Positions 21,812 through 34,419 of a stretch of DNA of 64,000 nt are shown here, in pieces (within the stretch, counting starts at the first letter, position 1; each line of letters opens with the position of its first letter). The notes beneath the pieces are model-generated. The model saw only the letters and a program-made list of their open reading frames with translations. It did not search any database and was not told the origin of the DNA. This DNA is from Henckelia pumila (lineage: Eukaryota > Streptophyta > Magnoliopsida > Lamiales > Gesneriaceae), in contig NC_133123.1 in the NCBI RefSeq assembly GCF_033568475.1, positions 6,749,001 to 6,813,000 on the forward strand, written 5' to 3'. The position numbers and the translations under genes are program-made.

Positions 21812-22852
21812 ATGTCAAATTTGGCAAAGATTGAATTTGTTGCGCTCGATATCACTGGAAAGAATTATATGCCATGGACTCTCGATGTAGAGATGCATCT
21901 TGAGTCATTGGGTCTAAGTGATACCATCAAAGAAAATAATATATCATCTTCACAAGAAAAGGAAAAGTCTATGATTTTCTTACGTAGACATCTTGATGAA
22001 GGATTGAAATATGAGTATCTCACAGAAAAAGACCCAATGATTTAATGGAAAGGGCTGAAAGAAAGATTTGAGCATATAAGGGAAGTTATACTCCCGACCG
22101 CCCGTGATGAATGGAATACGTTGAGATTCCAAGACTTTAAAAAAGTCAGTGATTACAATTCTGCGATGTATCGAATAGTCTCGCAATTGAAATTTTGTGG
22201 GCATGTTGTTACTGAGATGGAAATGCTTGAAAAAACATTTTCCACATTCCACGCATCAAATATAACTCTACAACAACAGTATAGAGTGCGTGGATTTTTG
22301 AGATATTCTGAACTCATCGCATGTCTTCTTGTGGCGGAAAAGAACAATGAATTGTTAGTAAAAAATCATCAATCCTGACCCACTGGTTCAACGGCATTTC
22401 CAGAAGCAAATGTCGTAATTAAAAATAAAAACCAAAATCAAAGGCATAGACAATATTTTGGTCGTGGACGAGGTCGAGGAAGTGGGCATGGACGTGGACG
22501 TAAAAATTATCGCGGTCGTGGTCGTGGCCGTGGATATGAAAATAATCGAGATAGTTATTTCAATGACTCATCTCAAAAGAACGTCACGAACTACCCACCA
22601 AAAAGGCAGCATGAAAATACGAGTGAAAATGAAAATCATTCAAAAAGATCTGAGAGTGTTTGTTATAGATGTGGCACTCCAGGACATTGGTCACATATTT
22701 GTCGAACCCCTGAGCACCTATGTAAGCTCTATAAAGAATCGACAAAGGGGAAAGGAAAAGAGACAAATTTTATTGAAAATAGTGACCATTTAATTGGTTC
22801 AACTAGTTTCAATGCTGCATATTTTTTGAATGATTTCGAAGACATTGATTAA
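21812..22852 (+). pseudogene. Copia gag, interrupted by two stops
   Basis: One frame runs from ATG 21812 (MSNLAKIEFVALDITGKNY) to a TAA near 22850. It is broken by TAA at 22043-22045 (after KDPMI) and TGA at 22376-22378 (after KNHQS). The C-terminal third is rich in RGRG and carries a CCHC zinc knuckle CYRCGTPGHWSHIC near 22660-22705. A TGA in place of CGA (Arg) would be a simple CpG-type C-to-T change. The intact family protein would be about 345 aa. Confidence 0.88.
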
Positions 22853-22914
22853 AAGATTGGTGGGACTAGATTATAACAAATTTGTATTTTTCATGCATAC
22901 TTGTATTATAAAGC

Positions 22915-24312
22915 ATGTTATATTTTGCATTTGTATTGTACTTAATTTTTCTTTATTGCATTTTTGTGAAGTTTGATATGGAAAATGCTATGAGCAAACA
23001 TGGAAATAATATCATGGAAATTTGCATACCGGATAGTGGTACAACGCACACTATTCTGCGAGATGAAAAATATTTAATGGAAATAAAACCAACAAAAACA
23101 ATGGTCAATATCATATTAGGTCCTGTGAACTTGATTGAAGGTTGTGGTAAAGCATAATTTTTGTTACCAAATGGTACAAAATTTCGGATAAATGATTCTT
23201 TATATTCACCACAATCGAAAAGAAATTTGTTGAGTTTTAATGACATATATTCTCATGCATATGATACTGAGACGATAACTGATGGAAATCAGAAATATAT
23301 GTGTCTTACCACATATAAATCAGGAAAGAAATATGTGGTTGAAAAATTATCAATGCTCCCTACTGGATTGCATTATACACATATAAGGTCAATCGGATCA
23401 AATATGATGGTTAATAATTCTTCAATATTAACCAATTGGCATGATCGATTGGGACATCCTGGTTCAATAATGATGCGAAGAATTATTGAAAATACACATG
23501 GTCATCCATTGAAAGACCAGAATATCTTTCAGAATAATAAGTTTCAAGGTAAAACATGTTCTCTTGGAAAACTTATTATATGACCATCACCAGCTAAAAT
23601 CCAAACAGAATCACTCATATTTCTTGAACGTATTCAGGGTGATATTTGTGGGCCAATTCATCCATCATGTGGACCATTTCGATATTTTATGGTATTGATC
23701 GATGCCTCCAGCAGATGGTCACATGTATGCTTATTGTCAACTCGGAATGTGGCATTTGCAAGATTAATGGATCAAATAATAAAATTGCGGAATCAATTTT
23801 CCGATTATACAATCAAGAAAATAAGACTTGATAATGCTGGAGAATTTACTTCCCAAACTTTCAATGACTATTGTATGTCAATGGGAATTACTGTTGAACA
23901 TCATGTTGCTCATGTTCATACACAGAATGGATTAGCTGAATCATTGATTAAACGTCTACAACTGATTGCTAGACCAATGATTATGAGAACAAAACTCCCT
24001 ATTTCTATATGGGGACATGCAATTTTACATGCTGCGGCATTAATTCGCATCAGATCAAGTGCATATCATAAATTCTCCCAATTGCAACTTGCATTTGGTA
24101 AAGAACCAAATATTTCTCATCTGAGAATTTTTGGATGTATGGTGTATGTGCCTATTGCACCACCTCAACGATCAAAAATGGGTTCTCAAAGAAAAATCGG
24201 TATTTATATGATAGCCTATCAATCATTCGATATCTTGAGCCTCAGACAGACGATGTGTTTACAACACGCTTTGCCGATTGTCATTTTAATGAAGAAATCT
24301 TCCCAATGTTAA
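22915..24312 (+). pseudogene. Copia protease and integrase region, with stops
   Basis: The frame holds the protease active site in ICIPDSGTTHTIL (about 23020), then a stop at 23155-23157. It continues with the integrase zinc-binding region (NWHDRLGHPGSIMMRRI), a stop at 23581-23583, and the integrase core: D in RIQGDICGPIH, D in KIRLDNAGEFTSQ and E in NGLAESLIKR. A frameshift near 24205 ends this frame; the C-terminal part continues in another frame to about 24476. Confidence 0.87.
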
Positions 24313-24606
24313 GGGGAGAAAAGAAACACATCGAAAAGGAAATCACATGGTATGTACCATCATTATTACATTTGGATCCAAGGACCAAACAATGTGGAAA
24401 AGATATACAACAAATTGTGCACTTGCAAAGAATTGCAAATCAAATTCCAGATGCATTTGCAGACACAAAAGGGTAACAAAATCATATATACATGCTGTAA
24501 ATGCCCCTGCTCGAATTAAAATTCCAAAGAAACAAATTAAAGACACTCATGATGCCATAAAAAGCTTGAAGCGTGGAAGGCCAGTCGGTTCCAAGGATAA
24601 AAATCC
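24135..24606 (+). pseudogene. Integrase C-terminal and linker region, shifted frames
   Basis: The frame with FTTRFADCHFNEEIFPMLRG (to 24476) follows the shift. A second shift leads to a frame with KKQIKDTHDAIKSLKRGRPV and GSKDKNPWKKK. The latter is the typical linker with an AT-hook-like GRP before the reverse transcriptase in this family. The last shift, at a run of A near 24610, opens the reverse transcriptase frame. Confidence 0.75.
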
Positions 24607-26451
24607 TTGGAAAAAAAAGGCATAGAGAAACACGATGATCATAAAATAGAAAATGGTGTTCCAAAAGAAACACCTGATGATGAAAATATTCTGTCAGAAC
24701 CACAAACTGACGAGAATCGTGAAATCTCTATCAATTATATTAATACTGAAAAAATATGGAACCGAAAAGATATAGAAGATATTGATGAGATATTTTCTTA
24801 TAATGTGGCATGTGACATCATAAATGAAAATGAGGATCATGAACCAAAATCTTTTGGTGAATGTAAAACTCGTCATGATTGGGTCAAATGGAAAGATGTA
24901 ATCCAGGTTCAATTGGATTCGCTAAATAAACGTAATGTTTTTGGACCTATAGTCCTCACACCTAAAAGTGTAAAACCTGTTGGATACAGATGTGTTTTTA
25001 TTCGAAAGCGAAATGAGAAAAATGAAATAGCAAGATATAAAGCTAGACTTGTTGCACAAGGTTTTTCTCAAAGGCCTGGAATTGATTATGAAGAAACGTA
25101 TTCTCCTGTTATGGATGCAATTACGTTTCGATATTTGATTAGTTTGGTCGTGTCTGAAAATTTGGAAATGTGTCTTATGGATGTTGTTACAGCTTACTTA
25201 TACGGATCACTTGATAGTGATATATACATGAAAATCCCTGAAGGATTTAAGATGTCTGAAACACAAAGTTCAAAACCCAGAGAATTTTATTCTGTAAAAT
25301 TGCAAAGATCATTATATGGGTTGAAGCAATCCAGCCGAATGTGGTATAATCGGCTAAGTGAGCACTTGATGAAAAAGAGATATGTAAATGATCCAATATG
25401 CCCTTTTGTTTTCATCAAGAAAACAATATCCGGATGTGTAATTATTGTTGTATATGTTGATGATTTAAATATCATTGGAACGAATAAAGAAATTCAAGAA
25501 GTTATGATGTACTTGAAAGAAGAATTCGAAATGAAAGATCTTGGGAAAACAAAGTATTGCTTGGGTTTGCAAATTGAACAAAAAGAATGTGGAATTTTTG
25601 TTCACCAGGCAAATTATACAGAAAAGATCCTTAAACGTTTTAATATGGATAAATCAAATCCATTAAGTACTCCAATGGTTGTAAGATCATTAAACATAGA
25701 AAAGGATCCATTTCGTCCATGTGAAGATGATGAAGTTATTCTTGGTCCAGAAGTACCATATCTAAGTGTCATTGGTGCCCTTATGTATCTTGCAAATTGC
25801 ACTAGACCTGATATATCTTTTGCTGTAAATTTATTAGCAAGATTCAGTTCATATCCAACAAAGAGGCACTGGAATGGAATTAAACATATATTCCGTTATC
25901 TACGAGGAACGACAGATTTGGAACTTTTGTACTCAAAAAACACCAATCAAAGTATCATTGGTTATGCTAATGCTGGATATTTATCTGATCCACATAAGAC
26001 ACGTTCCCAAATCGGATATGTATTTACTCGTGGAGGCACAACAATTTCTTGGCGTTCACAGAAACAAACAATAGTAACAACTTCATCAAATCACGCCGAG
26101 ATTATTGCGCTACATGAAGCAAGTCGTGAATGTGTTTGGCTAAAATCAATGACACAACATATCCAAACTTCTTGTGGATTGTCAGTAAACAAGAATCCTG
26201 TGACGCTGTATGAAGATAATGCTGCATGTATTGCTCAAATGAAAGAAGGATACATCAAAAGTGACAGAACCAAACATATCCCCCCAAAGTTCTTTGCCTA
26301 CACTCAAGAGCTTGAGAAGAATAAAGATATTGATATCTGTTACATTCAATCAAGTGAGAACTCATCAGATCTCTTCACAAAGGCGCTTCCTACGGCAATA
26401 TTCAGAAAGCATATATATAATATTGGGATGCGAAATCTACAGCGTATGTGA
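24607..26451 (+). CDS. Copia reverse transcriptase and RNase H (intact frame)
   Basis: 614 aa open. The reverse transcriptase begins around residue 95 ([58 protein letters not shown]) and has the active site YVDDLNIIG near 25456-25482. RNase H follows (PDISFAVNLLARFSS, SQIGYVFTRGGTTISWRSQK). The usual GYADAGY of RNase H reads GYANAGY here (about 25963-25983), so the first catalytic Asp is replaced by Asn. The frame lacks gag, protease and integrase because of upstream breaks; the ATG at 24607 is only the first in the open frame. Confidence 0.9.
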   Translation: MEKKGIEKHDDHKIENGVPKETPDDENILSEPQTDENREISINYINTEKIWNRKDIEDIDEIFSYNVACDIINENEDHEPKSFGECKTRHDWVKWKDVIQVQLDSLNKRNVFGPIVLTPKSVKPVGYRCVFIRKRNEKNEIARYKARLVAQGFSQRPGIDYEETYSPVMDAITFRYLISLVVSENLEMCLMDVVTAYLYGSLDSDIYMKIPEGFKMSETQSSKPREFYSVKLQRSLYGLKQSSRMWYNRLSEHLMKKRYVNDPICPFVFIKKTISGCVIIVVYVDDLNIIGTNKEIQEVMMYLKEEFEMKDLGKTKYCLGLQIEQKECGIFVHQANYTEKILKRFNMDKSNPLSTPMVVRSLNIEKDPFRPCEDDEVILGPEVPYLSVIGALMYLANCTRPDISFAVNLLARFSSYPTKRHWNGIKHIFRYLRGTTDLELLYSKNTNQSIIGYANAGYLSDPHKTRSQIGYVFTRGGTTISWRSQKQTIVTTSSNHAEIIALHEASRECVWLKSMTQHIQTSCGLSVNKNPVTLYEDNAACIAQMKEGYIKSDRTKHIPPKFFAYTQELEKNKDIDICYIQSSENSSDLFTKALPTAIFRKHIYNIGMRNLQRM

Positions 26452-26591
26452 AGAATCGATCGTATTAACATGAGGGAGAGTTTACGTGGCTGCACTCTTT
26501 TTTCCTTGCTATGGTTTTTATCCCACTGGGTTTTTCCTAGTAAGGTTTTTAACGAGGCAGTATACAAACACGTAATATCACGATCATCATC

Positions 26592-26605
26592 ACAAGGGGG
26601 AGTAT
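26592..26605 (+). other. Polypurine tract
   Basis: ACAAGGGGGAGTAT directly precedes the 3' LTR, as in most plant copia elements. Confidence 0.85.
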
Positions 26606-26853
26606 TGGAAATTATATATTAAAATTAGATTGAAAATTATTATGATGGTGATGTGATGATATTTTAATTTTTGATTATGTAATGGATGACATATTTATTT
26701 TTGGAAATTTCTCAATTGAGGATCTATAAATAGACCTCAACATTTGTGAAGAAATTACACAAGTTTAGAGAGAAGATTTTATAAGTGTTTGGTTTGATAT
26801 ATATTTTGAGTTTTAGAGTTTTTAGTTTTTACCATAAATTTTTACTTTTCACA

Positions 26854-26856
<3 letters not shown>
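26606..26856 (+). repeat. 3' LTR of the copia element
   Basis: 251 bp, TGGAAATTATA to CACAACA. It differs from the 5' LTR at about five bases. Confidence 0.93.

Positions 26857-26918
<62 letters not shown>
26857..26918. repeat. (AT)n microsatellite
   Basis: TACATATAT... run directly abutting the 3' LTR; it continues the AT tract at the left side of the element. Confidence 0.9.
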
Positions 26919-26921
<3 letters not shown>

Positions 26922-27940
26922 ATGTATATTGATTAATTAAATAAAGTCAAGTCAAGTACAACATTATATTGATGAAATTAGTCATTCATCAATCGATTTT
27001 TTTACAATATTAATTTTTTCATCACGAAAAGCTGATGTGATGTTGCTGACGTGAGAGCCATGTTGGATAAAAAAAAAACAATTGCAAAAAACAAAGAGAT
27101 AGCCTATTAAAACTACTTGCTGTTCTGGAGGGGTGAAACTCGTTTATGTTAAAAACTTTCAAGATGTTTAGGTTGCTACGGATTTCTTATTAGCAGTGTA
27201 GACAGTCACAGCAAGTCAGGAAGATCTAGGATACCCAGGAGCATGTGCCACAGAGATCAAGAAAGGATGTGTAGAGTTAATATGTTGACTCATATTTGTT
27301 GACTAAATTGGAGGGGCTAGGATTATATCACAAGTTTTAGGCTCATCGAACGACATACATACAGTTTTAAATATATAGTAAGCATTGGCAGTTAGGTGAG
27401 TTGGTTAAGGGTGATTAAATTCCAGCCACTCGGTTATCTCTCTAATTCACTCATCTGATAATCAAGAAAGAAATCAAATATTCTGTGATTGGGAAAATTT
27501 GGAGATCCTCTGAGCTTGAAGAATGAAGATCTTGATACATACAGGCTCAAGAAGACATTGAAGAAAGCGGTTCAAGCTTGTACCTTCTTTTAATTTTGTT
27601 GATGAGTGTTTGTATTGGTTTGAATCCCAAAGAGGATTGATATGATTGTATAAAATTCTTGGTGATAGTAGATTCGATCCCTTGGGTGACATCCAAGAAC
27701 CAAGTAAAGTCGACGTCTGGTGTTCTTCATAGCATTTTATTATTTATTATTGCAATTGGTTTTATTCTCAACAGGATGCAGGAGACTGCTATCTCGGATT
27801 TTTTCATGTGTATCGATCAGCTAATTTTGTAGCGCATCATATTGCTTGTTTTGCTTCTTTCCTCCCACACATCTTTTATTTAGATAAATAACGAGTTTTC
27901 CTCGTGGTTTGTTAAGCTTTTAACAGATGATTATCTATTA
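26919..27940. other. Intergenic
   Basis: No gene is recognised. A minus-strand ORF at 27474-27692 has no known features. The stretch 27470-27780 is less AT-rich and may be a retroelement fragment, but I cannot assign it. Confidence 0.4.
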
Positions 27941-29068
27941 TCTATTTCTATTATGTATAAAAAAAGTGGCACTTTAGTTGTGAATTTACATTTTTATCCT
28001 CATTTTATGTCATTTAATGGTTAATGTTTTTGTCATTTCCAAGACTTTTTGAGGGTTTTTATGTCATTTTATATCTTTATTCAATAAATATTTAATTTGT
28101 GAATATTTATTTATTCTAGATAAAATTAATTGCTAATATTTAATTCATGTCCTAAAATTAAAGTTTTATTTTTATTCTCAATTTATTTCATTTAATGGTT
28201 AATTTTTTGTCATTTCCAAAACTTTTTGAGGTTTTTTATGTCATTTTGTAGTAGTTTTATTCAATGAGTATTTAATTTATGACTATTTATTTATTTTAGG
28301 TAAAATTAATTGCTAATATTTAATTCATGTCGTAAAATCAATTTTTATTTATATCCTTAATTTATTTCATTTAATGGTTAATTTTTTGATATTTTCAAGG
28401 TTTTTTGAGGTTTTTATTTTTGTCATTTTGCAACTTTATTCAGTGAGTGTTTAATTTGTGTCTATTTATTTATTTCAAATAAATTTAATTGCTAATATTT
28501 AATTTATGTCCTAAAATTAAAGTTTTATTAATTGAAGGCTATATTAAAAATTTTTCTCTACATCAAAGAAATTTATTAATTTTGTGAAATTACTTTCAAC
28601 ATTTCTCTTCAACTCTATGTTTTTAGTCTTCATTCTTCTAAATTTTTTAACATAATATTTTGATTATTAAACTTTTAAAAACAACAAAAAATTAAATTGA
28701 ATCATTAATTTTAATCATCTTATTCAAGACAAGTAAAATCATATCATAATCATAAATCGACATTATATTCCACTTATATAAGAAATGTATTCTCCTCTTC
28801 AATCAATTCGTTTATTTTTTGGAATTTGATAATTTAACTAAAATTTTTTGTATTCCAGTTTTTATGAAGGATAACTATAAAACTAGTAATGCCTAACTAA
28901 GTAATATTTTTTAAAATTTTTAGGGACAAAAAATATTTTAGTGATGAACTAAAAGTGTAATCAACAACATTTATACTTTTTTTTATTTTATCGAATGTAA
29001 ACAAATATATGATTATAAGTAAGTTTAATATTGATGTTTGAACTACAAGATAATATATACTTACTTAA

Positions 29069-29110
<42 letters not shown>

Positions 29111-31915
29111 CTGACAATTTATCTATATCTATATGCATATCTATATAAAAGTAGCACTTTATTTATGAATTTACAGCTTTGTTTTCATTTAATAATTAGT
29201 TTTGTTATTTTTAATGTTTTTTGAGGTTTTTTTATTCATTGTATAGTTTTGTTCAATGAGTATTTAATTTGTGTCTATGTATTTATTGTAGGTAAAATTA
29301 ATTGCTAATATTTAATCCATGTTCTAAACAAAAGTTTTATTAATTGAAATCTATATTTTTTCTTTGTCTATAAATCTAAAAAATTTATTAATTTTTTTAA
29401 CTTACTTTCAAACTTTATCATCATCGCTATGTTTTAGGCTTTTAAATTTTTTAACATAATTTAGCATTAAACTTTTAGAAAATAAAAAATTCAATCGAGT
29501 TATTAACTTTTACCGTCTTGTTCAAGAAATAGAATCATATCATAAATCGATATTTTATTTCACTTATATAAGAAATGCATTCCCCTCTTTTATTCAATCA
29601 ATTCGTTTATTTTTATTTTTTTGAATTTGATAATCTAACAAAAAAAAATTTGGTATTCCATTTTTTAAGGAGGACTAATGACTAATACTATGTAATATTT
29701 TCAAAAAATTTAGGGATTAAAAATATTTTAGTGTTGAACTAAAAGTGTAATCAACATTGATATTTTTTTGTCCAAGTTAAAAAAAAATATAATTATAAGT
29801 TATAACTAACTTTCATGTTGATGTTTTAACTACATTATAATATAATCTTTATCTATATAAAAGTGGTCATTTAGTTATGAATTTACAGTTTTGTCCTTAT
29901 TTTATTTCATTTAATGATTAATCTAAAAAATATATTAATTTGTGAACTTACTTTTTAACCTTTATCTGTATCGCTATGTTTTAGTCTTCTAAACTTTTTA
30001 ACATAATATTTTGGTTATTATACTTTCACAAAAAAAATAAATTGAATCATTAACTTAGCCATCTAGTTCGAGACAAGTAAAATCATATCATAAATAATCG
30101 AGACTAAATTTCGCATATATAAGAAAGATATTCTCCTCTTTAATTTATTCAATCAATTCATTTCAATTCGTTTATTTTAAAATTTAGTAATCTAACTAAA
30201 ATTTTTGGTATTCCAAAATTTAGGAATAATGATTATAAAACTAATGGTGATGAGTATGTAATATAACTATGATAGTTTACTGAAAAAAAAATATTACAAG
30301 ATTTGAACAAATAAAATTATAAAGAAAAAATTTACCTTGATTGTTGCATTTTTCCAAAAAAAGGAAGAGAGAGAGAGAGAGAGAGATTTTTACTAAATAT
30401 TAATATTTTAGATTTTAAAATAAGATTATGACAAACTTATGAAATAATTATGTTTATCATTAATTAAATAAATAATTGTATGACTAAATTAATTTTTTGG
30501 CATAAATTTGTTAATACTTAAACATCAGAGCTTATATTAGAAAAATCTATTTTTGTATTTTATTTTTATTAGGACATTAATTATTTTATATGTTAAATTA
30601 TTATTCAATGTATATTAAAATATTTGATCTTCAAAGCTAACGAAACAAAGTCATTCAATACGCTAGAAAATATACGCAAGAAAATTTTAATGTATTATGC
30701 ATGAGCAAGATACTTGAGAATCAAAGCAAGTCATATGGTCAACATGTTTTATCAGACGTTAAATAAAATATGCTTTAGATACACTTTATAAATAAAAGAT
30801 CAAATTTTATCTCCAACTGAAACTTTTGATAAAAAAAAATTATTAGTTTTCACTAACTTGCTTAATTTTAGGTTTTGGCCACTAATTTTTAAAAGTTTGT
30901 TTTTTGTACGCTAAATTTTATTTTCAGCTATTTAGACCTATGGTGACACTGGAGATTAAATGTTTTATTTTGCATCGAAAAATGCTGCCATAAGCATAAT
31001 AATGATGATTCGAAATCAAAAATTATTGACCTGTCAGATGTCACGTCAGCAATTGGACTAAAAATAGTCGAAATTAAAATTCAGTGTATCAAAAATAAAA
31101 TTTGACAAATCAATTGACTAAAAATCAAAATGTGATGAGTTAATGACCTAAAAAAATTTATTTTCTCTCAAATAAATTACAGTTTTAACTTACAAATCAA
31201 TAGAAGTAAAATTATTATTTAACATATTGCTTTTTCTTAAGTGCGTAACTATTCATACCGAGTAGAACAATCAAAACATGATGTTAAATACAACATAGTT
31301 TAAAATATTGGATTAGTATTGTTACCAATGACTATAATTTTTTGAAAAAGCAATAAGCATTCGGTCATACAATTTGTATCAAAGTGAAGGTTATGAGTGC
31401 GATTCACATTGATTGAACCATAATTATTGAGAAGGAGATTATTGGGTACAATAATTAGCTTTTTGCTATGTAGAACAATCAAAATGTAGTGTTTGAACTC
31501 TTACATAGATTAAAATATTTGAATTGCATAATTATATATCATTAGCTTTTAGTAAAATGCAAAATGCGCAGTCCTACGGTTTATAACAAAAATCAATGTA
31601 TTTTTTTTACATTTCTCGACAAATATATAACATATGTTATTGTTTTAAAGTCGTTGGTTAAAAAAATAAATTAAATCCAATGTATAAAACATAAAAGCAT
31701 TGATTAGATATCACAAATCGATTGCAAAAGAGAAAAATTAATGACATAATGTTCTCACTTCAATAACTAATTAGATATCAAATCATTATAACTGAAATTT
31801 GAAATTGATAATAAAATATAGTAATTAAAAAAGCTAAAAAAAATATATAATATGATTACTTCGGTTTCATCTAATAAAATTATTGTCACGTGCAACGCAC
31901 TTGCAATTTTTTAGT
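27941..31915 (+). mobile_element. Second candidate non-autonomous Helitron with internal repeats
   Basis: The left end TCTATTTCTATTATGTATAA resembles the left end at 13125. The right end has CACGTGCAACGCAC (31888-31900) and ends TTAGT at 31911-31915, close to the 18049 end. Inside, a unit of about 170-180 bp beginning with the type GTGGCACTTTAGTTGTGAAT recurs near 27965, 28145 and 28310. Larger segments restart near 29145 (AGTAGCACTTTATTTATG) and 29865 (AGTGGTCATTTAGTTATG). No transposase is encoded. (AT)n at 29075-29108 and (GA)n at 30366-30386 lie inside. Confidence 0.55.
30840..31165. repeat. Foldback-type repeat
   Basis: Arms of the type CTAATTTTTAAAAGTTTG / CAATTGACTAAAAATCAAAA surround a centre with TGTCACGTCAGC. 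It belongs with the similar structures at 43390, 46345 and 54880. Confidence 0.45.
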
Positions 31916-32484
31916 ATGCAATAAATTTACAAGTTTTACCTCAAAAAAATCTGAAATTTGACAAAATAGACGACCAAATTTAGCTGTGTTTGAAATATTT
32001 ATTCGCATATCACGTATGAATTATGTTAAGATTTTCGTCCAAGAGTTGCAAATTTTTTACGAAGTGCTGAAATGTGGATGAAGTATTGATGCATGTAAAT
32101 ACACTAGTGATCAGTTAGAATATATCAGAGAAGGTAGTGGAGAAGATCGATAACATATAAAATGTAGAAAAAAGCATTATTTTTTTTTTTTTACAGTTAA
32201 AAAAAGGCATTACTTTTTACAAAAACCATATCAATATCGTGCATCCAAATATTTACATCTGAATCGTTCAAATCACACAATCCAATGAGTGGGGCAGATA
32301 AATATATATCAATCTTTTTTAGAATCAAAACAAACCATGCATAACCAGAAATAAGAAACAATTACACCACAAATCGATTAAGGAAGGTGAAAGAATGATT
32401 CGGCCTTCCCGAAACATCAGTCTCAACTAATTATATATAAGCAGCTTGATTTCCTGATCGACGAACAAAAACAAAAGAACATGA
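31916..32484. other. Intergenic
   Basis: No gene or clear repeat is seen in these 569 bases. Confidence 0.5.
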
Positions 32485-32489
32485 GTGTA

Positions 32490-34419
32490 TGTCACGCCTC
32501 GGAACCTGGTCTAGTTGACATCGGTGTTGTTTAACAATTTAACATTGAAACAACAAGTCTCGTAGTACAAATCTTTCCAAAAACCAGTCTATTTCATAAA
32601 CCATAACTGTTTTTTTTACAGTGAAAAACACAAGTGCGGAAGCAATTAACGTAGTAAGAAATAAGACTAAAATAAATTCTTGAATTTTCATATCTTGAAC
32701 TTGATCACCAACCCCAAAATGCGTGTTGTTCATCATCTTCCATCTCATCTTCGCCCACATCTGGGGAGGGAAGTAAGGGGGTGAGTGTTTTGGAAAACAC
32801 TCGCAAGTGGAGGCCAATCGTACACACAAACATCGAATATATATAGATGATACGAATTCAATAGGAGTCAAGACAGGATACAAACAGAATACGAAACAAA
32901 GAATCAAGACATATCATAAATGAATCATAACTTATACATAGCACTGTTATTCATCTCGTTAATCCTGGCTACTGATCAGTCCCTAATTGTTACTTCTCTA
33001 AGGGGACGAGGCCTTAAACGGTTATTATAGCTCACCGCATCAAGGCCTTATAATATCATGTTTTCGGAATTTCCTTACCATTTCTTAAGTCCAATCCTAA
33101 CAGTGCATTTCAAGATCTCATAGCATAACAGAGGAATCATACCGAATGACACATGAAACGAAATCAAAGGACATGAAATGAGGAATGTACGATCGATTTT
33201 TCAAAACAGGAACATCATTCTTTTAAAACATATATATATTCATATCTTATCATAATGACCATGGGCTTTTACTGGTTTTGGGCTCCCTCTGGGGCATTTT
33301 CCTATAAACGGGCTCCCTCTGGGGCCTTTTCCCACGCACGGGCTCCCTCTGGGGCCTTTTCCCACGCATGGGCTCCCTCTGGGGCCTTTTCCCATAGACA
33401 GGCTCCCTCTGGGACTTTTTCCCTCACAGGCTTTTCCCAATGCGCCATTATTCAAATCAGAATCATCACAAACGAACATATCACATGAGTATCAATTGGA
33501 ACGAAAAGAACATAATGAATCTGAACAAATGCTTAGCAAAGGAATGCATAAAGAATCATAAGGTATTTCAAAATGAAGCATAACAAAGGATTCATGTGGA
33601 ACGAAAAATATAAGGAATCAAAGGACATAAAACAAAAAAGTATACGATCAAAACTTGAAACGGATACTTGGTGATTTCAAACAAGAATAAGCCCAAACAA
33701 AGATTTCGATGGTTTCTTAGAATAATGCTTAGAGAATCAAAATGAACAAAAAGAGTCCAATAAAAACAAGACTCAATGATTTCCATCGAATTGAAACAAA
33801 TATGGCTTAAAGAAACAAAAAACCCATTTACCTTATTTTCGGATTTGTATGCAACAAAATTTAGTCAACTTGCAGAAGTATTTTTGGAATATTAATCCGT
33901 CGGATCGACCTCAAATTTGGTCAGCGCGTTCATAAGGATGTGAAAAATATTATGAACGGTGAGATTGGCTTTGAAGGTCATTTGATACTGTTTCTGGTCG
34001 ACGAACTGGAGTCGCTCCCTTCTCGCCTAGAATCTGCCACTTATTATTGCAAAGGTCTTTTACGTAAATCTAACCGTTGGATTGGGTTGAAACTTGGACA
34101 TAACATTTATACCATAAAAAGGTATATTGTGAACGGTGGAGATTGGATTTACAACTCATATGGGGTGACGACAAAAATCAGTACAATGGACTTAGAAATG
34201 CTTCTTGGTTGTCATTTTTCACTCAACCTTTGGGAGTATTTATAGGCAAATTAGATCAGCTGAATGGTCATGGTTTAAGGCCATTATATCCCATTTTAAT
34301 CTCATTATCAGCCATGAATTGAGCTGTTATAAACCTTGATCATGACTCTTCAATTTCTAAATTGATGTTGGCCTTTCAACTCCTTGTAATGTTACTAAAA
34401 AAAAAACTGAATCTTCACA
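32490..34419 (-). repeat. Solo LTR, 1.93 kb, with perfect 5-bp target duplication
   Basis: The plus strand begins TGTCACGCCTCGG and ends GAATCTTCACA. GTGTA lies on both sides (32485-32489 and 34420-34424). TG...CA ends with a 5-bp duplication are the mark of an LTR left after recombination of a full element. The minus-strand reading (TGTGAAG...GGCGTGACA) looks like plant Ty3/gypsy LTR ends, so that orientation is preferred. No protein-coding part is present; the short ORFs inside are incidental. It contains a 30-bp minisatellite. Confidence 0.78.
33280..33430. repeat. 30-bp minisatellite, five copies
   Basis: GGCTCCCTCTGGGG starts at 33281, 33311, 33341, 33371 and 33401 (exact 30-base period, last copy degenerate). 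Because 30 is a multiple of three, it opens long frames on both strands (33255-33488 plus, 33240-33479 minus), which I regard as artefacts. Confidence 0.95.

Larger units (their letters stand above)
20638..26856 (+). mobile_element. Nearly full-length Ty1/copia retrotransposon with two LTRs
   Basis: 6.2 kb with 251-bp LTRs at both ends differing at about five positions (roughly 2%), so insertion is fairly recent. The order is LTR, primer site, leader with tandem repeats, small hydrophobic ORF, gag, protease, integrase, reverse transcriptase, RNase H, polypurine tract, LTR. Despite the young LTRs the coding part has several stops and shifts, so this copy is not autonomous. It sits in an AT dinucleotide tract, and no clean 5-bp target duplication is visible (ATTAT left, TACAT right). 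Confidence 0.93.

Noticed and set aside
33240..33488. Two overlapping ORFs on opposite strands (77 and 79 aa)
   Set aside because: Both come from a 30-bp tandem repeat, whose period is a multiple of three; no protein features.
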